Of a stretch of DNA of 64,000 nucleotides, positions 1 to 12,878 are shown in pieces (position 1 is the first letter of the stretch; every line of letters starts with the position of its first letter). The DNA comes from Cryptomeria japonica. Its lineage: Eukaryota > Streptophyta > Pinopsida > Cupressales > Cupressaceae. The notes below the pieces were generated by a model that worked only from the letters and a program-made list of their open reading frames with translations, searched no databases and was not told where the DNA came from. Location of the stretch: NCBI RefSeq assembly GCF_030272615.1, contig NC_081413.1, positions 158,566,849 to 158,630,848 on the forward strand, written 5' to 3'. A program made the position numbers and the translations under genes.

Positions 1-1670
1 TCCCTAAGTCATTCTGAATAAATTTTCCCTATAAGAACAACATAGTTGAATATGAAGCTCTCATCATAGGACTTCGTACCGTTGTACAGTGGAGGATAAA
101 ATAATTATAAGTCTACGATGACTCACAACTGACTGTAAATCAAGTCAATGATGACTGTAACACAAAAGATGATAAACAATTTCCTTATAAACAAATGGTA
201 GAAGATTACAAGCAACATTTCAGTAACATCACTTTTGAATAGATTCCAAGGATGCAGAACAAGACAGCCGACGCCATGGCTACAGTAGGGTCTCTACTAA
301 ATATACCTAATAATGAAACTCAGTTTGAGTTTATTATAGAACAATTGATGATACCGACATATGAGATTCCCTCATCAGAATATGTATGTGCAATTGTGGG
401 TCCAGAATCCCTGTGGTATAATGAGATATACACATACTTACATACTCAGTATATGTCTCCTGATTTGTCTAGAAATCAAAATAAAAGTCTTATTTGTCAG
501 GCATCCAGACACACTATTATTGCTAACACATTGTATAGAAAGGGCTTTGATGGAACCCTTCTCTGATGTCTTGATGAAAGAGAAGCACAACTTTCCCTAA
601 AGGAGGTACACGATGGAATTTGTGGAGCGCATCAAAGTGGCCCACCACTATCAAAGAAATTGTTAAGAACAGGATACTACTGGCCAACTATGGAAAAGGA
701 TGCCAATAAATATGTACAAAAATCTAAACAATGTCAAATGCACGGAGACCTCATTCATGCACTGGCACGAGATCTTCAACCTATTACATCACCATGGCCA
801 TTTTCATAATGGGGGTTATATCTAGTTGGTAAAGTCAATCCTACTTCTTCCAATGGGCACAAATTCATCTTAACAGTTACTAAGTATTTTACTAAATGGG
901 TTGAAGCAATTTCCCTTACATACACCACTAGTAAGCAAATAGAAAAATTCATGCTTAATTACATTATCTGTCGGTACGGGATTCCAATGTGTATAGTGAC
1001 AGAAAATGGATGTCCATTCAAAAATCAAGAAATGAGAGAATTGTGTGACAAATTTCAAATACAATAGAGATTTTCTACACCATATTATCCGCAAAGCAAT
1101 GGACAAGAAGAGGCAACAAACAAGACAATATTGAAGATCCTTAAGAAAGTTGTCAGTGACGTAGGATGGGACTAGCATCTCCAGTTAAATCTCTCTCTTT
1201 GGGCTTATATAATAGGAGTATGCACCCCTATAGGAGCAACATCATATTCCTTGGTCTATGGTATAGAAGCGATACTAGCTAGTGAAATAGAACTACCATC
1301 TTTAAGAGTCTCCTTAAAAAACATCATATTAGAGGAAGACTATCGGGTTGCAAGATTACAAGAGCTGGAAACGCTCGATGAAAAGAGACAAATTGCTTTA
1401 AATATTTTGCAAGGTTACTAGAACAGATTGAGAAGGAGTTACAATAAATGAGTATGCCCAAGGAATTTTGAAGTGGGAGATCTAGTTCTCAAGGAGAACC
1501 AAAGGAACCTAGTGGAATGAGAAAAGCCATGGAAGTTTGAACCTAAATAGCTAGGTCCTTTTATCATTACAAGGGTTATAGGAAATGGAGCATATAATTT
1601 GGCTACCATGGAGGGAGATCCACTCCCTCACCCTATGAAAATCATGTGCCTTAAACAATATTATATCTAA
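1..1670 (+). pseudogene. Element G: Ty3/gypsy pol remnant (RNase H tail and integrase)
   Basis: Decayed 3' half of a gypsy polyprotein. The first 250 bases encode the end of an RNase H domain (NIVEYEALIIGL, typical of the plant Tat-type second RNase H). A linker follows, then the integrase zinc region (HDGICGAHQSG, later CQMHGD with the second Cys lost), then the core (DLVGKV-like start near 815, TKWVEAI near 893, YGIPMCIVTENGCPF near 975, [13 protein letters not shown] near 1090). The C-terminal part ends at the TAA at 1668. At least eight in-frame stops break it, several where Trp or Gln is expected, so it cannot make an active integrase. It lies upstream of a PPT and LTR in the same orientation, so it is the 3' part of one element whose 5' part lies left of the window. 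Tat-like assignment is from motif resemblance. Confidence 0.88.
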
Positions 1671-4126
1671 GGGTTGGGTTAGTTTAGGTTTTACTTTCGG
1701 CATTGCATATCATTTTTCTTCAAAGCATTCCATCGCATATAGTTTCTTTTTCAAATGCATCGCATTCACAAAGTTTCTACATTAGCATATAGCAGCATCA
1801 ATAAAACAAGGTAACTATCCAAGTTTATCATCCATTTATATTCAAGAGAAACAAGGGCAGTCTCCTTTCTTAGATATTCAGACATGAAGTTTTTTGAGGT
1901 CCTAAGGTCATTCATTTTCAACATTACCCTGTGACGACGCTTTACTTATGGTTGGGTAGTGATTTCACTATTTGAGACTTGTTAACCCAAAATCTATCAA
2001 TTGCTATATCTCAAACACATTAACAAGATCTCTAATTCATTCGAGACACCTAGTTGATCATATGACTAGTGAAAAATCTAAAAGTCTACTTCAGCGCTGC
2101 TATAATTGTCACACCCAAGTAGGTTTCATTACTTACAAGTCAAGGCAAGAAAATAAAAAGGAAAAGTGTTATCCCAAATATTCATCTCAAGGCAAAAGAC
2201 AAATGATATATAACTGAAATATCATGCATATAAAGTGCAACAAAAAGATTGACTATGGGAACATGCAAGTAACTCCATCAGGGCTATGAATGCCCACTGG
2301 CAATGGAGCAATATTTAATAAATTATAGTCTATAACCTTGTCGGAGCTCTAAAAGCTTGCTGGCAGCAAGGTTGTATTCAAGATGCTTTTGAAATTAGGA
2401 TAATCAATGTAGCTAGTCATATAGGATGCTAAGGATCTTTAGTAAACACAAGAGTGGGAATTAACTTATTTGCATACACATGGGCAAAAGAAGATCCAAG
2501 TTTCAAGAACCAATGGGGAAGTTTTCCGCGTCTCCATTTGTAAATCCTAGTCACTAAGTGTGTTAATTTGGATGTTCCAAGAGACCCAAAGGATCGATTG
2601 ACCACTTATCTATGAAATATTTTGTACCTCTAATTCAATTGGTGTATTACAAAATTCTAAAAAAACACAATCATCCTTGTTCGAATAGGAAATGCATCTT
2701 CATCATGCATATTGCATTAACATAGGTCATGTCCAAAATTCATTGTCTCCACATGCATTATGTAGATCATCATGTTATATAGGTTTGCACACTAGGGGTA
2801 TAACTGAAAAAATCCTAAAAATCATAAAAAATCATTAAAAAAATCAAAAAAATCATAAAAAGTCTTGAAAAAATCCAAAAACAGCGAAAAACATAAATTT
2901 CAAAAACATTGAGAAAAGCAAAACATACCAAAAACATTCAGAAACTGAAAAAATCAACCAAAAACATTCAAATATATCCTAAAAAAATCAACCAAAAACA
3001 TCCATATAAAGTTCTAAAAAAATCAACCAAAAACATTCAAATATCGATCCACAAAATCCAAAAACATTCAAATATCAATCAATCAAAAAACTTGCAAGAA
3101 AATGTCTCGCAAGAAATAAATATGCTAGCAGATATCCAACAAACACTTCACACGAAGTTAACAAAGGATACGACTATCCAGTCAAACATCTACAATCAAC
3201 TGATCAAACTGTCTTATCAATTGTATCATATCCATATCAAGTTATCATTATCTTGTCTTAAACATAAGAGGATACACTCGAAATCAGACAAGTCAGTCTT
3301 AAATGGGGTCCACAACTTTCTGAGATCAGACATTATCAACTATCACATCAAGCAACTGAGAACGAAGGCACAAGATCAGTATAGCTGTTGGATTTCATCA
3401 GGTTCAATCTTTATCTTTTATCATTTGGCAACAGATTATGTTCCTATGCTACTCAAGGATGTCCACAAGTGACTAGAGGAGCTACGATGGTCATGATCTT
3501 TTTCTTTGTTTGTTGTTTGTGGTGTGGACCAATGAAGTTTTGGGGTAATAGCTCTAGTGGGTGTCTATGTTGGTACGTTCATTCGGCAAATATCCTATGC
3601 AAAATTCAAGGATAGTTATGCTTGTGACTATCCCACATACCTTGACCCTTGGTATTATTCTCAGAATGGAGGGTTTCAGTCCTTGTCTACTACGTGTTTG
3701 TTTCTTCAATGAGATATATTTACATCTTGGTTCCTGATACCCTGATGTGCAAAGCTCCATTGTTCAATAATAAGGCTCAATGATGAATATATTGAGCAAT
3801 AAATAATGACACAAGTTCGTGAATCAATCATTCTCACTTCACTTCATTTGCTTATTTCTAGTTTTGCTAATTCTTTATTCTAATCAATCTCTCATCAAAC
3901 ATTGCTTTTCCAATCAATTCTATCATTCATCTTAACATCACCTATCTCTATCTCTAATCAACTAACTATTCTTCTATCTAACTTTCTTCTTTTTCTAAGA
4001 GATCATTCATACCTTTAATGCATAAAAAATCTCTCGAGGGGGCATTACACCCTAAGTATTACTGGGGCATACTGGGGCAGGAATTTTTTCGTTTTCTTTG
4101 AAACAACATCATTCCAACATTGTCTC
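1671..4126 (+). other. Element G: long non-coding region between pol and 3' LTR
   Basis: About 2.5 kb between the end of the integrase frame and the polypurine tract. Long pol-to-LTR spacers are common in Tat-type plant gypsy elements. I see no domain in it. A 187-codon open frame at 2909-3472 runs through an A-rich simple repeat and looks like a by-product of composition. The stretch 3480-3770 is less AT-rich and has no recognisable coding content. Confidence 0.6.
2796..3092 (+). repeat. A-rich degenerate tandem repeat in element G
   Basis: Starts with short AAAAATC units, then has three or four longer imperfect units built around AAAAAATCAACCAAAAACAT followed by TCAAATAT. Probably arose by slippage in the non-coding part of the element. 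Confidence 0.75.
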
Positions 4127-4139
4127 AAAGAGGGGCAAA
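4127..4139 (+). promoter_or_regulatory. Polypurine tract of element G
   Basis: AAAGAGGGGCAAA lies directly before the TG that opens the LTR (TGTAGACACC). This is the expected site for plus-strand DNA priming and fixes the left edge of the 3' LTR. Confidence 0.8.
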
Positions 4140-5377
4140 TGTAGACACCTCAAAATGTCTCATTAATCATGTACTAATTATTCCTCTAATTGATTAAATA
4201 ATTCTTTAATTATTTAATTAAGTTAATTAATCATTTTCTTCTATCATCTTACTAATTATTCTATTTTCAATTCTATCTTCATTTAATCATTCAAACAATT
4301 TTCTAATGTTAGTTAAATATTTATTATTTAATTAATTATGATTATTAATCTTTCAATTTAAATAATCTTTATTATTTAAATAAATTTATTTTTTAATTTC
4401 TATCTCTATTCAATTAATCATTAACCCATATCTAAATATTAATTATTTAATTAATTGTGATTTTAATCCTTTAATTTAAATAATCTTTATTATTTAATTA
4501 AAGTCTATTTCTAAATAATTAAATAGTTTCTTTAAGTTATTTAATTAACTAATTGTTTCTTTTAATTTCATAATTCTTCTAATTTATCCCAATTTCAAAT
4601 ACATGTGCATGATTTCAAAAATCAAATTGAAAATCAAAGTCAAGTTCTAAATATATTCAAATAACAAAATTGAATTTAAAATAAATTCAATGTTTGAATT
4701 AAAATCTCATGCAAAGATTAAATTGAAAATCCAAGTCAAAGTTCAAGCACATGCTAAATTAATTAATTCAATCAATTAATTAATTAATTCAATTATCTCT
4801 TCAATTCCTATTTCTATCTTTTAGTTAGCTTTTTCTAAATAAAGCTCTCAATCATCTTTCAATCAGTTAACTATCTCCTCCTCTTTATTTCCTCCTATCA
4901 TTCTTTTCCATCCCTCAGTCAGTTTTTTTCTCAATCAGTTAACTCAATTGTCTATTCAATCTATTTTGTTTCACCTCCAAATCAGCAATTTAACTATCAA
5001 TCAACATATGAGCTCACCTGAGTTCCACCTCTTGATCAATTTGTTCCACCTCTCATTCAATCCTCTCCAAAAATCTATAAATTGAGCATTCAATCCCCAT
5101 TTTCAACAATCACGATAAATCACAAACTTTGAATCTTTGTGTCACTTGCAGGTTGCCAATGCAATATTTGAGAGTCATCATACCACAAAGAAGAGAAGAA
5201 CAATGGAAGCTACATGCAGTCATGGAATAGGGAGATTTAATTGATTATTTTACATTCCTATTTGCTTGTTTGCATTATTTCATTGTTTGTTTGTTTGAAT
5301 TCTAATTAGGATAGGGATTCGTGATTTCCCTTTCATCCCTAGTTGATATTACATTTGATGAATTTATGCATGCGACA
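4140..5377 (+). mobile_element. Element G: 3' LTR, inserted in the 3' LTR of element A
   Basis: Begins TGTAGACACC right after the polypurine tract, is strongly AT-rich with many TTAATTAA runs, has a TATA-type promoter at 5074-5082, and ends near GCATGCGACA. The right edge is set by comparison: from about 5378 the sequence matches the inside of the element A LTR (copy at 16248 onward), so G inserted into that LTR. The edge is good to a few bases because a shared A makes it ambiguous. The 5' LTR of G and the other half of its target are outside the window, so no target duplication can be tested. Confidence 0.75.
5074..5082 (+). promoter_or_regulatory. TATA box in the element G LTR
   Basis: TCTATAAAT sits about 300 bp before the LTR end, a usual place for the U3/R promoter of a plant LTR. 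No activity is implied. Confidence 0.45.
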
Positions 5378-5741
5378 TCTGCAATCACAAAATAAACAAT
5401 CATCAAATCAGCCTAAAGATGTAACGTGTAATCATGAGTTGGCTTGACCAGATCATTAAAAACAAAAGTGGATCATCAAAAAGATAATAAGATGATGTCA
5501 CTATGTCACCCCTATCATCCCATACACAATTCATAACACTGCAATCATCGAAAAGCTTCCAGACCAAAAGCTACTCCGCTCATCTTGAATTACCGATTAA
5601 CTGGTTACGGGTTCATATCCACTTCCAGTTATCAAGATCTACCATTACTGGATAGGAATCTCAAGAAGAGTTGCCATCAATGACAACCCTAAACCATTAA
5701 TCAAGCATCGATATCTACTAGAAGAGTGCCAATTGCCAACA
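5378..5741 (-). mobile_element. Element A: 3' LTR remnant (SIRE-like Ty1/copia)
   Basis: Read on the minus strand it starts TGTTGGCAATTGGCACTC, immediately downstream of a polypurine tract. It matches the first 364 bp of the 5' LTR copy at 16248-16611 with scattered substitutions (near 85-90% by eye). The rest of this LTR is missing because element G lies at its left edge. Confidence 0.85.
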
Positions 5742-5972
5742 ATCTCCCCCTTTGGCATTGATGGAAACACTCGTGAAAAATGACTAAGTGTTGAAACCTG
5801 TACACTGGATCAAAATTACTATCAAAAATTTCTAAGGCTCCCCCTTAAACAAAGAATTCTGAAACCTGTAATATTCTCTATACATTTTTCACCTTTACTC
5901 TCCCCCTTTGATAGAAATGCCAAACATGGGGTGATGTCCAAAACTTATATACAGGAATATCTACCAAAGACT
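5742..5972 (-). other. Element A: 3' untranslated region with three polypurine tracts
   Basis: Between the ORF2 stop and the 3' LTR the minus strand has three similar GGGGGAG-type tracts: 5742-5754 (adjacent to the LTR, so the functional PPT), about 5838-5847, and 5898-5912. The first and third share CAAAGGGGGAGA almost exactly. No coding signal. Confidence 0.75.
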
Positions 5973-8900
5973 TTACAAGTATTTGAAGATATCAGCAAAA
6001 ATGGTCTTCAAAAATCCTAGGTGGCTATCCCACCCTGTCTTCAAGTTGTCCAAAACTGTGATGAATGCACTGAAAACATATGCATGAATCTCCACATCCT
6101 TCAATTCAGATGGAACAGGTTGTCCCATAGCCTTTATACAATCAACCTTATTACTTAACATGGCATCCAATTGAGGGACAATCAAATTTCAGAGCTTACC
6201 AACTCTCCTCAAAATTCTATCCTTATCTACATTTAGACTCAATATTTGATCATTGAGAGCCATTACCTACCCTTCTACACTATTGATTAGGGATACATTA
6301 GAATCAAAAGATTGTGAAATACTAGCTAGCTTACCTTGACAAATACATATTTGCTTGTCTATGTCTATTGTGAACTTTGGCAAAATAAGACAAGACATAT
6401 TTTACCGCCTTTTGTCAATGCATCTAAAATAGTCTATAGACCTTTATTCAATATTACTCTATCATCCTCTATCATTTTCGAGAATGTCCACATTCTTACC
6501 TCCTTGAATCTATCTAATACTCACTTAGCAGTAGACTTCTCCAAAGAATCAAAATTGGTATTTACATTATTAATCAATTGCAATAATTTACCAGAGGGAC
6601 TAGAATTAAGATCTAGCTGCAAACTCGGAACCACCTTCTACAAGACATCAATAGACATTAGTTCATAACATTTTTGTCTTCACTCTCTTATTTCACCAGA
6701 TTATGACTAGCCTGGGCTTGTACTGCAATTGCAAGCATCATCTTCTCAACAAGAGACATTTGTCCAATATCTAGAGGACCATCAAGATTGATTGAGATTT
6801 GGGGTAGGGTCCTTGTGCCTTTGATTGAAGGAGTGTCAATTATTGGAATATCAACAAATCCCTTCCCTTTGTCTACCTCTGCATCCTGCACATCTATCTT
6901 CTCTGACTCTTTTACCTCATCATCATCCCCTTTACCCTGTGCATCGATGTTGCCACTTGGTACAGTGTCATCCTTTTGAATCTCAAGAACTTCTCCAACA
7001 CTATCTACCACCAAAGGATTCACACTGATCTCAAGATAAGGTGTTACATTTCCTTGATCTTCCAGATGTCCCTCAGTCTGAGTTTCATCCTTCTAATCAC
7101 TAGAGACACCTTCCTTAACTTTCAGATGAGAGGTCTGAACTACATCACTATACAAAGGATTGTTCTATATGATTCTTCTCCATATTTCTTCAGTCTCCTT
7201 CCTTACCTCTTCAACTCTTCCAATAATCAACTTGTTCAACCTATTCTTGCTTCTGAATTCTTTCTTATTTTCTTCCTGAATGAATCTTTTAGCTTCATCT
7301 TGGGAGATATAGGTGCAAACATTGATCAATTCTCCTTCTTTCATTTCCTTATCAATTTTACTAGTTGTTAGCCTCCTTGCATCAATAATGTTATATAGAT
7401 CCTTAGGTATGCTTCACTCTAGCTCAATCAAGGTTTTACTAAAGTTGTGCAAATATAGAACAACAACTTCCTCAACTTTTCTCTAATCTGCCTCAACTAG
7501 ATTCTCATAATATGCTCCAATATTCTTCAAATTTTCATTAACAATTATCTCATCAATCAATTGATTTGTTGTCATTGGAGGAATGAATGTATATTTACCT
7601 TACAAATTTCTTGTTTCAAGATCCTCGTCCAGTTGAGTTTTGAGCTTCCTTCCCTTTTTGGGTCTTTTGGTAAGGGTAGGTTTAGATTTAGCTTTCTTTC
7701 TCTATGAGGCTCCATCAGATTATGGTTTCCTTCAAACTCTTACAAACTCTCCTTTCTTCTTATCCTTTTCTATTTCTTCATCTAATTTAGTCTCAGATGC
7801 CACCAGAGATACAACAGCATAAGTTCGTTTGGGCTTCTCCTTTTGCTTCAAAACTCTCCCTTTCTAGACGAGCTCTGTCCTGATGATGGTACTATCAGAG
7901 TAGGGTCAGACCTGGTCTCTTTTGGTTTTTCTTTAGAGGGAACTAGTTTAGCCTTGGGCTTCTTGGATTCATCCTTAGCTTTCATCTTAGCATTCTTCTC
8001 CCTTGCTTGCTTCACCTCCTCTCTGGTAAATCCCATCCGTAGTGCCACTTCCTCAACCATCTTAGATACTTTTCTCTTCCTTGCAAGTGTTGTGAACTTC
8101 TTGTGCAACTCCATTTCCTTCTCCTTAAAGGTGCCAAACTTTGGTTCATTAGGGTTCACTAGTTTGCTCAGAAGGTGTTGAGTATAACCTTCAAGTGTCT
8201 GACCATCCACCTTGTAACCCATCGAAAAAATCTAGACTATCCCAGGTTCCACAGCTTCCATGTGACATTGGTCTTTGTCCATCATGAAGCAAATAGTATT
8301 CTCACATTTCTCAACAATCTATGTGAGAATCCTTTCTCTGCCTTTCATTCAGCCTTGCAAAGTCTTAAAGAAAATCCATAAAGTTGTTGTTTGATTTTCT
8401 CTGTTTCCCAATCTTTGCAAACCTTGTTTGATCTGGGTGGCCACCAATAAATCAAATGCCCATTGCACTCTACCTGTACTAGGAATTTGGTTCATAAAGT
8501 ACAATGCTAGATAGACAATCAGGGAACCAAAATTAAATGTACATTCTTCTTATTAGATTTTATCTTCTTCAAATTGATCAGGAGATCCTCAAGAAGAACT
8601 GAACAAAGATCATACTGAGTGTCCTCTTTCACCTAGAATGTTGCATAAATAGTTGTACTGGAGACAAAACTTATTCTGCTAGACTGATAGACCTTTTACA
8701 CAATTATCATGGACGCAAATATTACACCATGCTCCCAGATGTCATCAATATTCATTGATCTATTATCAAACTGTTCACTGGTTGCCTTTGTCATAGTTAT
8801 GTTACCTACCTTCCTCAGATTAGGCTTGTCACCGGTTTGATATAGACATGTGACTGCATGAATGGCTTGCTTGGTGAGCTTGTAGGGCTTGTCTAACCAG

Positions 8901-8989
8901 ATAAATTCATCATGCACATGGATCAAGATATATCTCACCCATTAATCTTCATCGAACATGGGAAAATGCACAAACTATATGAAACCCTT
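5973..8989 (-). pseudogene. Element A ORF2, main part (env-position protein of unknown function)
   Basis: Minus-strand frame of about 1,000 codons, decayed but easy to follow through frame changes and stops. From the N side: a compact region with DEFIWLDKPYKLTKQAIHAVT, then FDNRSMNIDDI and FASMIIV (8938-8696); LIVYLALYFMNQIP near 8490; a Lys/Glu-rich basic segment (8222-7848); a long charged, helical-looking region (about 7840-7030); an acidic stretch rich in Asp/Glu/Lys (7023-6688); and a C-terminal part ending FADIFKYL before the TAA at 5973. I recognise no protease, integrase, RT or RNase H motif. Its place between gag and the 3' LTR is where SIRE-type elements carry an env-like ORF, but I see no clear signal peptide or membrane anchor, so 'envelope' is not supported. 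Many stops are TAG where Trp or Gln fits. Two more pieces lie at 12758-12878 and 13879-14057. Confidence 0.7.
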
Positions 8990-9429
8990 TGTAATGCCTC
9001 GCCAGGAGCCCTAAAGGAAAACAACACAACTAGGCAACTAAAGGGTGAAATAATTTTTTTTTAAAGATCAAGTGCATTAATTATAAACATTGCATGTCTA
9101 ATAACATAGCATAAGACTAACACATGATTTCCTAAGGGTTACCAATGAAGATTAATTGTAGATTCTATTAACACCATGGTTAATCCAATTGTCCATTTAA
9201 TTAGATAAAGTAAATGCTTAAGTTCAAAACTACACATACATCTAAATTCCATAATGAAAGAATCAAGTATTCCAATGCATTCAATTTTCCATAAATCATT
9301 TATACATAAGATCAAAGCAACTAAATTAACATACATTCCACTGACATAATATTACAATATCCATAAATACATGGCTTCCAATAACACCATGGATTACAAA
9401 GTTATAATATCAAGGTTACATAAAAGTTT

Positions 9430-9720
9430 GATACAATGACCACAAGGTCTCAACTGAAGAATGATCACGAACAAGAGCTGGTACATGAACCACAAACCAA
9501 GAATCACCAACGAAGCCTTTCCTCACCTAAAGATACAATCCAAAACATCCGATGGGAAGTGGCACTACCACCCGACCATGTGATCCCGAAATGGAACCAC
9601 CCCACCATGCTAGGAGATAGTAGAAAACCCTCAAGCAAGCAAGGTAAGACAAGTACAAAAGAACTACAAGACTTTGCAAACATCCATGTGACTCAACTCA
9701 CAAAACACTAGTGACTCTAA
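9430..9720 (-). other. Block shared between the two family F LTRs
   Basis: The 91-codon plus frame at 9436-9711 is not a gene. The region is the inverted counterpart of about 57520-57760, where the same blocks are found (for example the CATGGTCAGGTGGTAGTGCC region). It lies inside the solo LTR. Confidence 0.7.
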
Positions 9721-10761
9721 GGAGAGAGTGCCATCACATAGCTTGATGGTTACCATGGTAGGCCTCCTAGGTCCCGGCTCTCTGTCCTGGTAACCTCTCC
9801 TGGCTTTCGGCTCCAACTAAGTCTCATGTGGACCCTACCAATCCTTTCATGAAGACAAGGTGGTAAGTTTTCCATTCCAGGCCTTCTCGTAACATTATGA
9901 GCCCTATACAACCACTACACCTATGCATGAGGTACATTATCTTAATTAATATTTATTTCACTCCCCCCAATATATTATTAGGTTATCACTTTTTAACCGA
10001 CTTTCAATGAGTTATCCTGTCATCCACTTCGGGCACGACCCCCGCTCGAAAGCCACTCTCTCTCATAGGACAATAACAGGAAAGGTCTCTCTACGAGAAC
10101 TCTATGGTGAAACAGACAACCATAACTAATCCTGACAAACCTCAGGTGAAGGATACACAATCACTAACCCAAGATTGACCATTTGGACAAAACACCCAAT
10201 GGATCACATCAATAAGGTTATACAACAACACTTGACCAAGGAGATATAATAACATAGGACACAATGACAACTCAACCAAAATTGCAACGAAATTAAGCTT
10301 GACTGTAAACACCATTTACACAAGATCCTAATACATGTAATCTTTCCTTACAATAGCCAAAAGCATAAATAACTTGCAAATAAGGAATTACAGATAATAA
10401 GAATTTACAACTATATTAATACAAATAAATCAATTTTGTCATTTGTCCAACAAGGTTAAATCAATCACACAAAAATTAATCTCCTAATGTTTTCAAGCAT
10501 AAATGTAAAATCTCCAAATTTACAATTTTTTTCTGAAAACACCCAAACTATAATCTAATTACATTCATAAAATATAAATATAACTATAAATTAAATTATA
10601 TTCATATAATATAATTATATTCATATAATATAATTATATGAATACCTACAAATAATTCACTTATAATTATATTACAGAATATATATTTAACAACTCAGAA
10701 TTTAATTTCCATAGTATTAAAATAAAGCTAAAATAATATAATACCCATAATAAAAAAATAA

Positions 10762-10765
<4 letters not shown>

Positions 10766-10812
<47 letters not shown>
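10766..10812. repeat. (TA)n microsatellite
   Basis: An uninterrupted run of about 23 TA units inside the solo LTR of family F. It adds length but no coding content. Confidence 0.95.
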
Positions 10813-10816
<4 letters not shown>

Positions 10817-10919
10817 AATTAATTACTAAATCACCCAAAATACACAACCCTCGGGCATGAAACCCGAAAGTGCCATGTCAAAGTACGCACATGGGAAAAT
10901 AAAGAAACCATACCACATG

Positions 10920-11040
10920 GCCACTCTACACGGTAGCACATGCTACCGCATGGTAGTAGGTGCTACCGCCGATAGCATACTACCAATGGTAGTACTGCTA
11001 CCGCACTGTAGACGTACTACCCTCGGTAGTTGCTACCTGC
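10920..11040. repeat. GGTAG/CTACC palindromic repeat cluster in solo LTR F
   Basis: Several short palindromic units of the form GGTAG-N-CTACC, such as GGTAGCACATGCTACC and GGTAGTACTGCTACC. They correspond to the 39-bp minisatellite at 56301-56560 in the other LTR of this family, here diverged and inverted. Confidence 0.75.
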
Positions 11041-12757
11041 CAAATTTATTTTTTTTTTATTATTTTTTTTTAATATTTAACAATAACCCAAAATTTACAA
11101 TGAATCTCTTAAAAATCATTTTCCAGAATTTAGTTAAACAACTTCTTTTTTTAAGATTTAAATAAGATAATTTCTCCATAACCTATAAAAATGAAATTAA
11201 TTTAATTAAAAATTAGATCCATTACCATAGTAATTAATAATTACCTAGAGATTACACTAATATTGACAGTACATCCATAGCCAAATATCAAAACTAACCC
11301 CCAATAAAAAGGAAATATTCTCTCTGGTAAAAAACCCGTTTTCTTTCAATCTTACAATTTCCATGCCAAAATAAAATCTTGGCAAAATCTGCCATAATAA
11401 TTTTTCTAATTTCCTCAAAATTAACTTCCTTCCATAAACTAGAAATCAACATCAGGAATGAACTTTAGCCAAGAACAAGAAATAATCAGACAGGATTTTA
11501 GATTAAACTAACATCTTAACACACACATTAATCAGAGAGATAAAAGAAATAAAACCATTTTCTTAAAAACAACAATCAAAGAAGCCACCCAACCTAGTAT
11601 AGCTTTCCTGGAAGAAATCTGTAGAAGAGCCCTAATCTTTTCAGCAAGCTTCCAAATAAATTTCTTCACCTAAATCCCTGACCTGTTTCCTGTCTCCCCA
11701 AAAATAATGACCTATTCCTCTTTTTAAACTAAAATTCTAGGTTGAATATCTTTTTCCCAAAAACCTAAATTTAGTAATAAAAGCAATTTTCTTTTCTTTT
11801 CTAATTTTTTAATAAAAGATAAGCTAACATGCAATAATTAAAAATCATTATTCTTTCTTTTCCTTTCTCATGCAACTCTAATTAATTTTCTAAATAAAGA
11901 AATTAAAGCAATGCTAAATTTTAATGAATTCTTTTATTTATTTAAAATTCTAGGAAACAATAAATGCAATTAATCTAATTTATTTTTCCACTAAAATTTA
12001 TATAAAATTTATTTCTAATATCATGCAGCTTGCAATCTTAATTTAATAACTTCTTTTAACTAATTAAATTTATAATCTCAATGCATACATAATTCAACTA
12101 TGAGATAACTCAATAAACTTAATTAATTAATCAAATCCACTAAAACACACAAACTGGACAAATCTCAAGAAAATATAAAAAGATCAAACGACAAAATACG
12201 AAGGCCAAACTAACTGACTGGACGACCAATTGATGACACTCACATGAATGTAAATGAGTAAAATAGGGTCAACTACTATCTCCTTCACTTCCATCAAAAA
12301 ATATAAGGCATGCTTAGACCTGTGAAGCCAGGTGGAGACGATACCTCGTACCTACTTGGTACTTGTACCTGCAATATCCTTCATCACTGAACCACACATG
12401 CATATATACAATATAGAAAATGTGACATACACACCAATGAAGGAGAATCACGATGTTCCCTGTCTCATCGAAATGAGTGAAGGAAAATCATCCCCTTGCA
12501 TCCAATACACTCTCAGACACACAACATATAATTCCACATTGCATAGATAAAGTAAAGTGTCAGTACATAGAAATAATCCATAAAATGCCATAAATCACAA
12601 GTATTGAAATACTGCAATAAATTACTCATCTCATATCCAGATAAAGCATGAAATAATGTCATAAAAATCTGAATAACACATCATGGTAATGTATCCACTG
12701 AAAGTAAACAATAATAAAATATGAGTCTAATAAGTTCAAATGAGTAGGGTTACTACA

Positions 12758-12878
12758 CCGTTCCTCTGCAGTTGCTCATATTTTGGCTTAAGATTTCCAT
12801 TCTTGTCCCAGAGGTGTTGGTTGTAAAGTGCCAGAATTGCCTCATTACTGATTTCCTCAATGTTGGAGTGGATATAAG
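12758..12878 (-). pseudogene. Element A ORF2, short middle piece
   Basis: The minus strand reads open for about 40 codons (SNIEEISNEAILALYNQHLW and on to EQLQRNG). It lies between two LTR insertions. If the solo LTR and one copy of its target duplication are ignored, the frame continues directly into the main piece at 8989, which supports one original ORF. Confidence 0.75.

Larger units (their letters stand above)
8990..12757 (-). mobile_element. Solo LTR of gypsy family F, inserted in ORF2 of element A
   Basis: On the plus strand it opens TGTAATGCCTCGCCAGGAGCC and closes GGTTACTACA. These are the inverted counterparts of the ends of the LTR at 54404-58267, which opens TGTAGTACCCC and closes GGGGCATTACA. 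Internal matches occur in the same reversed order, for example the TACCATGG block near 9755 against 57490, and the CATGTGATCCC block near 9580 against 57690. No internal gypsy sequence adjoins it. The flanks are CCCTT (8985-8989) and CCGTT (12758-12762), a five-base target duplication with one mismatch. Length 3,768 bp against 3,864 bp for the other copy. Confidence 0.88.

Noticed and set aside
2909-3472. 187-codon plus-strand ORF rich in Lys, Asn and Ile
   Set aside because: Runs through A-rich simple repeats in the non-coding part of element G, with no domain.
6976-7371. 131-codon plus-strand ORF
   Set aside because: Opposite strand of element A ORF2; the minus-strand reading makes coherent protein sequence.
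8696-8938. Reading element A ORF2 as a viral-type envelope protein
   Set aside because: Its position fits the env-like slot of SIRE elements, but I see no signal peptide, membrane anchor or cleavage motif, and much of it is highly charged.
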